In this document: in pieces, positions 15,382-22,881 of the stretch | Layout: each line of letters begins with the position of its first letter | Numbering within the stretch: the stretch's first letter is position 1 | NCBI GenBank assembly: GCA_017881725.1 | Contig: JADGQO010000042.1 | Coordinates: 1 to 64,000 of the forward strand | DNA length: 64,000 bases | Direction of reading: 5' to 3' | DNA from: Fibrobacteria bacterium | GTDB lineage: Bacteria; Fibrobacterota; Fibrobacteria; UBA11236 | Position numbers and translations under genes: made by a program | The notes under the pieces: generated by a model | Told to the model about the DNA's origin: nothing | The model's database searches: none | The model's input: the letters and a program-made list of their open reading frames with translations, nothing else

Positions 15382-16200
15382 TTACCAGTATTCTTCGGTG
15401 TGCAGGCTACCGGGCTGCTGGGTGCCGTGGATGGTATAGCCCAAGGGTTTTAAAGTGTTTTCCACCTCGTGGATCATGGCCGGGTTCCCGCACAGGAAAA
15501 CCGAGGTCTTATTCGGATCCCACTCCAACTCCAACCGCTTGGCCAACTCCGGGTCTTGAAACCATTTCGTGATGCGCCCCGTATCGCCGGTCCACCAAGG
15601 ATCTTCTTTCATGCGCGTAACGGAGGGAATGTAAGTCACGCGCGGCAAGTGGCGCGCCTGCATACGCAATTCGTCCAGATACCCAAGCTCCCAACTGCGC
15701 GGCGCCCCATGTAGAATAACGAATCGGAAAGGGTAGGGATGGGCGCTATGTCTCCGCATCATGGAAATGTAGGGAGCCAAGCCCGTTCCCGTGGCCGCGA
15801 GCACGACGGTGGAATGTTCCCGGGGAACCGTATCCAGAGTGAAGAACCCACGGATTTTATCCCCTACCATCAAGCGATCGCCGGGATGCAGTTGGGCCAA
15901 GCGTGGCGTTAAAGCGCCGTTGGAAACCACGGAGATATAGAACTCCAGAAGATCCGGTTCGTGGCCCGATGAAGCGATGGAATAGGCTCGCAGCACCATC
16001 CGGTCCGGTTTGCTTTCCTTGAACTCCGGTTCGCTCCCGGGGCGACGCGCTAGATTGGAAGACAACCCCAACAAAACATATTGACCGGAGACGAACTCGG
16101 CCAATGGTTTATCCGGCTTGACTTTCAAAATGAATAAGTCCGACGTAAAGCTGACTTTGGCCGTTACCACGGCATTGTATTTTTCCGCTATCGCATCCAT
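15382..16200 (-). CDS. Ferredoxin-NADP+ reductase (Fpr-like)
   Basis: A 272-residue flavoprotein that exchanges electrons between NADP(H) and ferredoxin or flavodoxin in the cytoplasm. The FAD-binding barrel has the RAYSIASS motif (R-x-Y-S) and GQYVLLGL. The NAD(P) domain has ATGTGLAPYISMMR and CGNPAMI. The C-terminus ends in EEYW, with the aromatic last residue stacking on flavin as in Fpr enzymes. The ATG at 16200 is used here; a TTG five codons upstream (16215) with GGAGG eleven bases before it is an alternative. It is transcribed alone and away from the orphan gene at 16332. Confidence 0.9.
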   Translation of the reverse strand: MDAIAEKYNAVVTAKVSFTSDLFILKVKPDKPLAEFVSGQYVLLGLSSNLARRPGSEPEFKESKPDRMVLRAYSIASSGHEPDLLEFYISVVSNGALTPRLAQLHPGDRLMVGDKIRGFFTLDTVPREHSTVVLAATGTGLAPYISMMRRHSAHPYPFRFVILHGAPRSWELGYLDELRMQARHLPRVTYIPSVTRMKEDPWWTGDTGRITKWFQDPELAKRLELEWDPNKTSVFLCGNPAMIHEVENTLKPLGYTIHGTQQPGSLHTEEYW

Positions 16201-16331
16201 TAAACCACCCGCCAAAAATGTAATATCCTCCGATCGATTCGATGAATTCTTTTACATTTTGATGGGCCGATTCGCCAAAAAGACCACCAAAAAGACCTCA
16301 AAAGGTACGGTATTCCGACCGAGCTTCCACC

Positions 16332-16694
16332 ATGTCAACCTATGTCATAAACAACCGCATCCCCCGGTTCCCGATTAAGGGCCACTATGTCGATATGGCA
16401 TGGCTCCAAAGGCGGCTGGAGGAGGTATTCCAGATCTGGTTAAAAGAAGTGCTGATTTCCAACCTGGTCCGCAGAAAGGCCTGTTCCCAGCTGTACGATT
16501 ATTCCGTTTGGCTGACGGATCAAAAAAAATGTGTGGAAAGTCTCCGCGCCGTGGATTTCCTCGACTGGTGCGCTCAAGAAAATTCCCGGCCGCAGTCGGA
16601 TTGGGGCCATTTCCTGGCCTATGCCCGCAAGCGGCTTCCGGAATTGGCCTGGGAGTCGCATACTTCGGATGGAATTAAATTAGGGTCGCCATGA
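16332..16694 (+). CDS. Uncharacterised protein coupled to pyrF
   Basis: A 120-residue soluble protein that I do not recognise. It is rich in Trp, Leu and charged residues, mostly helical in appearance (MAWLQRRLEEVFQIWLKEV, VESLRAVDFLDWCAQ), with three Cys, no signal peptide and no membrane segment. Its stop overlaps the pyrF start as ATGA, so the two are translated together. The start is not well defined: neither the ATG at 16332 nor that at 16395 has a clear Shine-Dalgarno. Codon use looks like the neighbours. A role linked to pyrimidine synthesis is only a guess from coupling. Confidence 0.6.
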   Translation: MSTYVINNRIPRFPIKGHYVDMAWLQRRLEEVFQIWLKEVLISNLVRRKACSQLYDYSVWLTDQKKCVESLRAVDFLDWCAQENSRPQSDWGHFLAYARKRLPELAWESHTSDGIKLGSP

Positions 16695-17557
16695 AATATT
16701 CCGAAAAAGTTTTGCAAAGAACCCGCGCCTGCGGAAATACCGTCTGCGTGGGCATGGACCCGGTACTTAAAAAAATCCCCGGAACCGGATCGCCCGTCGA
16801 TCGGATCAAACGCTTTTATCTCGATATGCTGGAGGCCATGGACGCCAAGCGGATGCTGCCCGCCGCGGTCAAGCCCAATATGGCCTATTACGAGGCGTTG
16901 GGATTGGATTGCCTCCTGGTATTGAAGGACTTGATCACTGCATGCAAGCAGTTGGGGATCCTGGTCGTGCTGGACGCCAAGCGCGGCGATATCGCCAGTA
17001 CTTCCGGCGCTTACGCGACCATGGCGTTCGACGTTTTCGGGGCCGATGCCGTGACGGTCGCGCCGTACATGGGGCTGGATACCGTCAAACCTTTCCAGGA
17101 CGTTGCGGAGGGCCAGGGCATTTACGTCTTGGTCCGCACCTCCAATCCCAGCGCTAAGGATTTTCAGGATCTCGTCGTCATGCCGGAAGGCGTTCCTTTG
17201 TATCGCAAGGTCGCGCAAAAATTAGGCGAATGGAACGATGGCAATCTCGGTGCTGTGATCGGCGCCACGGCTCCGCGTGAATTACGGGACCTGTTGTCGG
17301 GGTGGAAATCCCAGGGGCAGGAAATCCCGGTTTTGATACCCGGCATCGCCATCGCGGGCGTTTCCGGCGGGCAAACGGGAAGCGTGGCCGAAGTGTATCA
17401 GGCCATCCGCGAGGCGGGCAGCGAATCCGGTCTGCACCTGATCAACAGTTCGTCGGGAATCAATTATGCCTCGGAAAAATTTCCCGGCTTGAAGCCCGCC
17501 GAAGCGTCCGTGCGCGCGTTGGAAGAATTGATGGAAGAGATAGCCCGGTACCGTTGA
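16691..17557 (+). CDS. pyrF: Orotidine 5'-phosphate decarboxylase, type 2
   Basis: A 288-residue TIM-barrel enzyme converting OMP to UMP, the last step of de novo pyrimidine synthesis. The catalytic Lys-Asp array is in VVLDAKRGDIASTSGAYATM. Also seen are the early barrel strand VCVGMDPVLKKIPG, VAPYMGLDTVKPF and the phosphate-binding LINSSSGINY segment near the C-terminus. Length and motif spacing are those of the long type-2 (mycobacterial-type) family, not the 230-residue E. coli type. It overlaps the upstream orphan gene by 4 bp. Confidence 0.96.
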   Translation: MKYSEKVLQRTRACGNTVCVGMDPVLKKIPGTGSPVDRIKRFYLDMLEAMDAKRMLPAAVKPNMAYYEALGLDCLLVLKDLITACKQLGILVVLDAKRGDIASTSGAYATMAFDVFGADAVTVAPYMGLDTVKPFQDVAEGQGIYVLVRTSNPSAKDFQDLVVMPEGVPLYRKVAQKLGEWNDGNLGAVIGATAPRELRDLLSGWKSQGQEIPVLIPGIAIAGVSGGQTGSVAEVYQAIREAGSESGLHLINSSSGINYASEKFPGLKPAEASVRALEELMEEIARYR

Positions 17558-17573
17558 ACGGGGCTCTGGCATC

Positions 17574-17594
17574 GGCGGAGTCCGCCTTTTATTT
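17574..17594. terminator. Terminator between convergent pyrF and thioesterase genes
   Basis: GGCGG (17574-17578), AGT loop, CCGCC (17582-17586), then TTTTATTT. It serves pyrF; the thioesterase stop codon (17589-17591) lies inside the T tract. Confidence 0.7.
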
Positions 17595-17978
17595 CCCTGG
17601 ATAATCCGGAAAAAATGCGATGATTTCCTTCGGAGGCCGGATGGCCTTGCCCGAAGGATGCATAAAGGCATGCTCGGTGAATCCGGTAGCCAGTAATTCA
17701 TCGTCGCGCAATACGGAATATTCGAAGCGCAGGCGCGCCGCGCCCAGCCGCCAACGCAACGTGCGCAAGGTCAGCAAGTCGCCGTAACGCGCAGGTTTCT
17801 GGTATTCGCAGTGCGCCTTGAGCACGGGAATCAGGACCTCGCGTTTTTCCATTTCCCAATACGGATGGCCCAGTTCCGCCAGGGCGGACGTTCGCGCCAC
17901 TTCGAAATAAACCAGATAATTGGCGTAGTATACGAAGCGCATGGCGTCGGTTTCCGAATACCGAACCTGGATTTTCAT
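17589..17978 (-). CDS. Acyl-CoA thioesterase, YbgC/4HBT family
   Basis: A 129-residue hot-dog-fold thioesterase. It begins MKIQVRYSETDAMRFVYYAN; the Asp in ETDAMRFVYYANY is at the catalytic position of the 4-hydroxybenzoyl-CoA thioesterase family. YLVYFEVARTSALAELG is the following helix. I start at the ATG at 17978 because it begins at the conserved domain. The frame is open to a TTG at 18077 that overlaps the MATE stop (TTGA), so a 33-residue N-terminal extension by translational coupling is possible. YbgC usually sits in tol-pal operons; here it follows a MATE pump. Confidence 0.87.
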   Translation of the reverse strand: MKIQVRYSETDAMRFVYYANYLVYFEVARTSALAELGHPYWEMEKREVLIPVLKAHCEYQKPARYGDLLTLRTLRWRLGAARLRFEYSVLRDDELLATGFTEHAFMHPSGKAIRPPKEIIAFFPDYPGK

Positions 17979-18073
17979 TTCACTTTGATTCGCCGTCGTG
18001 TCTGATTTTGAGTTGGGAAGCCGGGGGGCTTCCGAGGGGCGACCCTGTTCCGGAAACCCGGATTCACCAACGT

Positions 18074-19477
18074 TCAAGCCGACACCGTAACGCTTTGGAC
18101 GGCCGTTTGAGGCAGCCGTCTCAGGTTGCGCACCGCGATGAGAATCCAGCTCGTGGCAATCAGCGCGGTAAATCCGCTGGCGATCAGCGGGGAATAGTGC
18201 AAGGCGTATTCGCCGTGGTAATGGGCCATGTAATAACCCAGGGGGGCGGCGATGAGCACCATGCGCATGAAGTTCAAGGTCAGGAAAGGCAGGCCGCGTC
18301 CGAGGCCCTGGAACGCGCCGCTGGAAACGATGCTGATGCCGGCGAATCCGTATCCCAAGGTGGTGATGCCGATGAAATGGAAAGCCGATGGGAGAGTGGC
18401 GGGATCGGGATGGAACATTTCGATCAAGCTCGCGCGCGTGAAATGCACCAGGATGCCGATGGCGGCCAAGGTCAGGAAGGCCGTGGCCAATCCCATGCGC
18501 ACGCTCTGTTCCACCCGGTCATATTTTTTCGCGCCGTAATTTTGTCCCACTAAAGAAAGGACCGCGACCATGATGGCCAGTGATGGGAAAATCGCCAAGG
18601 TTTCCAAGCGCGATCCGATGCCGATGGCGGCCGTGGCGGTCGGTCCAAAGGCCGATGCCAGGCGAGTAAAAATGAAAACGTTAATGCCGATTAAGGACTG
18701 GGAAAGAATGGAGGGTCCTCCAACTTTGAACGCGTCCCACATCCCCGACCGATCCGACCAATCCGGCCAAATGCGCAATTGCAAAGTCGTTTTTTTCCGG
18801 GCATAAATCGAGAAGACGATCAACGCCGTGAGAAAGTTGGCGCCCGCGGTCGCCAAGCCCGCGCCTGTAACGCCCCAACCCAATCCCTGCCAATCGATCC
18901 CGGCGAAATGGAAATGATCGAAAATCATGAACGGCGCCACGGCAATGTTCGCCAAGGTCCCGACGAGCATACCCATCATCAAGGTTCGCGTATTGCCTTC
19001 CGCGCGCAACCCCGATCCCCACAACAGGCTCAAGACTAAAAAGGGGACTCCGATAAACAGGGTATTCAGGTAATTCCGAGTAAACGCCGCGCCCTCGGGA
19101 GAGGCTTTTTGCATGGTGAGATAGGCCGGCAGGATAAACGGATAGACCAGCAGGAAAATTGCGAAAAGGCCAAAGGCCACCCAAACCAATTGGCCGAGGG
19201 CATTTTCCGCTTTGGCCTGTTCCTTCGCTCCAATATAGCGGGCCATGACCGAAGTGGACCCACTGGTTAGTCCATTAAAGACGGCAAAAATCAGATAAAA
19301 AAATGGGAACCCATAATTCAAAACAGACAGGCTTTCCTGGATGCCCAGGCGGCTTACCATGACTCCATCGATGATGTTCAAAAACATATGAGCCATCATG
19401 CCAATCATCATGGGGATGGCGATTTTGAGAAGAAGAGGGAAGATGGGGCCTTCGGTTAAATCTTTGCTTTTGCTCAA
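18074..19477 (-). CDS. MATE-family efflux transporter
   Basis: A 467-residue 12-helix transporter of the DinF/NorM superfamily, expected to export cationic compounds using a Na+ or H+ gradient. The N-terminal repeat begins LLLKIAIPMMIGMMAHMFLN, with INIIDGVMVSRLG-like helix 1-2 residues. The inter-repeat symmetry is seen in FKVGGPSILSQSLIGINVF. It starts with TTG at 19477, supported by AAGGTGA at the right spacing; no ATG gives the full first helix. The thioesterase gene follows directly. Substrate is unknown. Confidence 0.92.
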   Translation of the reverse strand: MSKSKDLTEGPIFPLLLKIAIPMMIGMMAHMFLNIIDGVMVSRLGIQESLSVLNYGFPFFYLIFAVFNGLTSGSTSVMARYIGAKEQAKAENALGQLVWVAFGLFAIFLLVYPFILPAYLTMQKASPEGAAFTRNYLNTLFIGVPFLVLSLLWGSGLRAEGNTRTLMMGMLVGTLANIAVAPFMIFDHFHFAGIDWQGLGWGVTGAGLATAGANFLTALIVFSIYARKKTTLQLRIWPDWSDRSGMWDAFKVGGPSILSQSLIGINVFIFTRLASAFGPTATAAIGIGSRLETLAIFPSLAIMVAVLSLVGQNYGAKKYDRVEQSVRMGLATAFLTLAAIGILVHFTRASLIEMFHPDPATLPSAFHFIGITTLGYGFAGISIVSSGAFQGLGRGLPFLTLNFMRMVLIAAPLGYYMAHYHGEYALHYSPLIASGFTALIATSWILIAVRNLRRLPQTAVQSVTVSA

Positions 19478-19621
19478 GTTAAGTCACCTTGTCTGACCCG
19501 GAAGAAGAATTGCTTGGGCATATCCAGGTGGGCCTAATGATAGATTTTCGGCCCCTGCGCGTAAATGTCGGTAAACTGTGTGTGGAATTGCCCATCCAAC
19601 AGGTTTAAGTATTTTAACGCC

Positions 19622-20422
19622 ATGCGAACGGTGGCATTTCTTTTGCTTATTTCCCTGGCCTTTTTAGGGGGGCAAACCGGCTGTACACATTTGGATGAGC
19701 CACCTAAATCCAAGGTTCCGATTAAAGAATTGCCCTTGGCGGAATATCATGACACCACCATTTTGGATATGTATGAAGGCTCCCACCTAAGCTGGATTCT
19801 CAAAACCATGCACTTGGTGAAATGGCCCCGCACGGATTTGGTCCGGGCGCGGCCCGTGGACTTGAACGTCTACGACAGCCTGGGAAAAATCCTGGTGCGC
19901 GTGACTTCGGATTCCGGAACCGTGGACGAAGCGGTTTCTTTCCTGGTCGCCTCGGGTCATGTGCACGGCCATTCCGAGAAGGGCGTGGACATCGTCACGG
20001 ATTCCTTACGTTGGAACAAAGCCATCAATCAAATCAGTACCGAAGCGCATGTACGCGTGGTTTCCGAAGACGGCGATATATTAACAGGGCGAGGATTCCT
20101 TTCGGATGCCAAGCTGGACAATTGGCAAATCTTATCCGACGTGCACGGGGTATTCCGCAAGGTTCAGGAGCGATTTCAAAAAGCTGATCAAGATACGTCG
20201 CACGTGAAGCCGGATACGTCCCACGCTAAACCGGATATTTCCCAGCCCAAGCCCACGACGGTGAATCGTCAGCCGGAACGTCCCGCAGTCAAACCCCCGC
20301 CCAATCCGGATCTGCCTCGCCTTCCGCCCGGTTTTCCGACTACGGCTGCGGAAGCCGCCGAGCATTCCGGTGCCCCGTCCGCCGTTCCTCCCAAAGCACT
20401 TCCTGCGAGATCAAAACCATGA
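19622..20422 (+). CDS. lptC: LPS export protein LptC, lipoprotein form with repeat tail
   Basis: A 266-residue periplasmic bridge component of the LPS transporter. The N-terminus MRTVAFLLLISLAFLGG is followed by QTGC, giving a probable lipidated Cys20; FCB-type LptC proteins are often lipoproteins, unlike the E. coli one. The LptC beta-jellyroll spans about 40-190 (LDMYEGSHLSWILKTMHLV, TSDSGTVDEAVSFLVASGHV). After it comes a Pro-rich tail with three 7-residue repeats, DTSHVKP, DTSHAKP and DISQPKP, encoded by 21-bp units at 20192-20254. The ATG at 19622 is chosen over an upstream GTG/ATG because it opens the signal peptide. Its stop overlaps lptA by 4 bp. Confidence 0.87.
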   Translation: MRTVAFLLLISLAFLGGQTGCTHLDEPPKSKVPIKELPLAEYHDTTILDMYEGSHLSWILKTMHLVKWPRTDLVRARPVDLNVYDSLGKILVRVTSDSGTVDEAVSFLVASGHVHGHSEKGVDIVTDSLRWNKAINQISTEAHVRVVSEDGDILTGRGFLSDAKLDNWQILSDVHGVFRKVQERFQKADQDTSHVKPDTSHAKPDISQPKPTTVNRQPERPAVKPPPNPDLPRLPPGFPTTAAEAAEHSGAPSAVPPKALPARSKP

Positions 20423-22146
20423 TCGTCTTTCGGGGCCACGTCCGAGTCATGAGTAGAATCGTTGGGATCCGATTATTCGCCTTATGCCTGGCAGTGGGAG
20501 TTCACTGGACTTGGGCCGCTTCGGGCCAAACTGAAAAGGAAAAAGACGAGCCGTTGATTATGGATAACGCGGATCATTTCGAGGGAAGTCGCAGCCGCGG
20601 CGAATATATCCTCACGGGCAAGGTCCGGTTTACCCACGGCGCTTTGAAATTGGAAACCGAACGCGCCGTCTGGATGAAGGACAAAAACCAGGTCATCTGC
20701 GAATCGGGGATGAAAATCCGCCAACGCGGCTCTTTGTTGACCGCCGACCGGGGCAGCTATGACAAGAGCCAGGGCAAGGCCGACGCGGAAGGCAACGTCT
20801 TTATGCGGGACAGCAGCGGGGACGTGGTCGCTACGGGACGAAGCGTCGTTTATATGCGCTTCAAGCATCTCGCCACCTTGTCCGGCGATCCTGTCCTGCG
20901 CAGGTTTTATACATCCAAGGATTCCACCGCAAGCAAGGCGCGGCCGGATACCGCGCGCGCGGATTCTCTGCCATCCGCAAATCACAAAATGGACTCCGCC
21001 GGCCGCGATCCCACCGTGGTTCGCCCTGGAGTTGCGGCCACCGATAGCGCCGCTTCCGCCTCCGATGCGGGCAAACGGTTCGCGGCTTTGCCTTTCGAAG
21101 TCGCGCGTAAGGGAAAAATGCCGGCACCCGCCCGCGATAAGTCCCTGGGTAACGCGGAGGTTACCCCGAAAAAAGACACCTTGGTCATACGCGGGGACGT
21201 GATGACCTACGACGATTCCCTGCAAGTGGCCATCGCCGACGGCCGCGTGCGCATCGATCGGGACAAGCTTAAAATCACCTGCAAAAAGGCCGAATACCAT
21301 GACGCTTCGGACTCGCTCTTCCTGCTCGGCGATCCGCAAATGGTGATGGAAGACAACCAGGTGAAGGGCCTGATCATGCGGATGGGAATGCATGGCGAGG
21401 ATATCCGCAGTTTGTTGGTGAAAGGCCAAGCCCAAGCCCATAGCAGCGAACCGGCCACCGACAGCACCGTGGCGCGGCAATCGGACGTTTCCGGCGATTC
21501 GCTGTTCCTGACCTTCAAAGAAAAGGCCATCGACAGCGTGCAGGTTTTCAAGAACGCCAAAGGCGCCTATTTCGATGTCGACAAGCCGGAGTTCGTGAAC
21601 AAAATGAGCGGCGAGTACATGGTGTTGCGGTTCCGCGATAAGCAAATCCACGGCGCGAACGTGGTGGGCGGAGCGAAAAGCACTTATTACCATTTTGAAA
21701 AGAAAAAGCTGAAAGGGCGCAACGACGCGGAAGGGGATACCATCGACTTCGCTTTTAAGAAGGGCAAGGTCGACGAAGTGGTCGTGACGGGGAGAGCCAA
21801 GGGCACCTATTTCGGGGAGAAGCAAAAGAAAAACCGCGACAGCACGGCCGTCCAGGGGAAGGCTACAGCCAAGGCAACGCGCGATTCCACCGGGAATATT
21901 TCCGCTTCCGAAAAGGCCGGCATTAAGCTCGGGGCTGGCGGGAAGAATGCGGCGAAAGCAGAATCGGGCAGGCCGAACCCCGGGACCGCCGCCTCCACAA
22001 CCCAATCGGCGGATTCGAAAACCCCACCGGCTTCCCCGGCCTCTCCGGCGACGACCGGCGCCGCGACAGACCCGGCCCAAGCGGGCCCGCCCGGGACCCC
22101 GGCCCCCGGGACGGGGACGCCCATCAAAACCTGGAGGAAAAAGTAG
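20419..22146 (+). CDS. lptA: LptA/OstA-like periplasmic LPS-transport protein, long form
   Basis: A 575-residue exported protein of the OstA/LptA superfamily that forms the periplasmic beta-jellyroll bridge carrying LPS. The signal peptide includes VGIRLFALCLAVGVHWTWAAS. A first jellyroll (about 45-150) contains NADHFEGSRSRGEYILTGKV and SLLTADRGSYDKSQGKADA. A second module (about 255-340) contains VIRGDVMTYDDSLQVAIADG. Further OstA-like strands follow to about 480. The final 100 residues are Ala/Pro/Lys-rich and disordered. It is three times the length of E. coli LptA and could span the periplasm in one chain. It overlaps lptC by 4 bp and lptB by 1 bp. Confidence 0.85.
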   Translation: MIVFRGHVRVMSRIVGIRLFALCLAVGVHWTWAASGQTEKEKDEPLIMDNADHFEGSRSRGEYILTGKVRFTHGALKLETERAVWMKDKNQVICESGMKIRQRGSLLTADRGSYDKSQGKADAEGNVFMRDSSGDVVATGRSVVYMRFKHLATLSGDPVLRRFYTSKDSTASKARPDTARADSLPSANHKMDSAGRDPTVVRPGVAATDSAASASDAGKRFAALPFEVARKGKMPAPARDKSLGNAEVTPKKDTLVIRGDVMTYDDSLQVAIADGRVRIDRDKLKITCKKAEYHDASDSLFLLGDPQMVMEDNQVKGLIMRMGMHGEDIRSLLVKGQAQAHSSEPATDSTVARQSDVSGDSLFLTFKEKAIDSVQVFKNAKGAYFDVDKPEFVNKMSGEYMVLRFRDKQIHGANVVGGAKSTYYHFEKKKLKGRNDAEGDTIDFAFKKGKVDEVVVTGRAKGTYFGEKQKKNRDSTAVQGKATAKATRDSTGNISASEKAGIKLGAGGKNAAKAESGRPNPGTAASTTQSADSKTPPASPASPATTGAATDPAQAGPPGTPAPGTGTPIKTWRKK

Positions 22147-22871
22147 TGCTCCAAATCAAGGCGGATGCCTTAGTTAAAATTTATAACGGCCGCCGCGTGG
22201 TGGACGGGGTCAGTTTTCACGTGAACCAAGGTGAGGTTGTCGGCCTCCTGGGTCCGAACGGAGCGGGAAAAACCACCTCGTTCTACATGATTGTGGGGAT
22301 GATCCGGGCCAATTCCGGGCGCATCCATATCGGCGAAGAAGACGTCTCCTCCATGCCCATGTACAAACGCGCGCGGCGCGGATTGGGCTATCTCGCGCAG
22401 GAATCCTCGGTGTTTCGGAAATTGACCGTCGAGGAAAATATTTTAGCGATCTTGCAAACGCGTCCCCTTTCGCGCGCAGATCGCAAAGCCGAAACCGAAC
22501 GGCTCATGGAAGAGTTTAAAATCACCCACCTCCGGAAAAGCCGGGCCTATACATTAAGCGGCGGGGAACGCAGACGCCTGGAAATCGCCCGCGCCTTGAC
22601 GACCAACCCCAAGTTCCTGCTCTTGGACGAACCTTTCGCCGGGATCGACCCCATCGCCGTCGAAGACATCCAATCAGTTATATTTAATCTCCGGGATAAG
22701 GGAATGGGCATTTTGATTACGGACCACAGCGTTCGCGAAACCCTGGCCACCACCAATCGGGCCTATATCATGTTTGAAGGCAAGGTGTTGGTGGAAGGCT
22801 CGGCGGGCCATTTGGCGCAGGACGAGGAAGCCCGTCGGATTTATCTGGGTAAATCCTTTTCTCTGGGATAA
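22146..22871 (+). CDS. lptB: LPS export ABC transporter ATPase LptB
   Basis: A 241-residue ABC ATPase that powers extraction of LPS from the inner membrane with LptF/LptG, which are not in this window. Walker A is GPNGAGKTTSFYMI, the signature is LSGGERRRLEIARAL and Walker B is FLLLDEPFAGIDPIAVEDIQ. The H-loop is ITDHSVRETL and LAQESSVFRKLTVEENI is the LptB-type Q-loop. The start is a GTG overlapping the lptA stop by one base. Location directly before rpoN is a widely conserved arrangement. Confidence 0.97.
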   Translation: MLQIKADALVKIYNGRRVVDGVSFHVNQGEVVGLLGPNGAGKTTSFYMIVGMIRANSGRIHIGEEDVSSMPMYKRARRGLGYLAQESSVFRKLTVEENILAILQTRPLSRADRKAETERLMEEFKITHLRKSRAYTLSGGERRRLEIARALTTNPKFLLLDEPFAGIDPIAVEDIQSVIFNLRDKGMGILITDHSVRETLATTNRAYIMFEGKVLVEGSAGHLAQDEEARRIYLGKSFSLG

Positions 22872-22881
22872 CGAGAGGCGC

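Noticed and set aside
16262-16378. 38-codon frame starting MGRFAKKTTKKTSK with a lysine-rich front similar to the 28-residue peptide
   Set aside because: No ribosome site, overlaps the better-supported pyrF-coupled gene in another frame, and loses the lysine character after 16 residues.
20482-22080. 532-codon minus-strand open frame
   Set aside because: Antisense shadow of lptA; composition is unprotein-like (many His, Arg, Gly) and without start signals.
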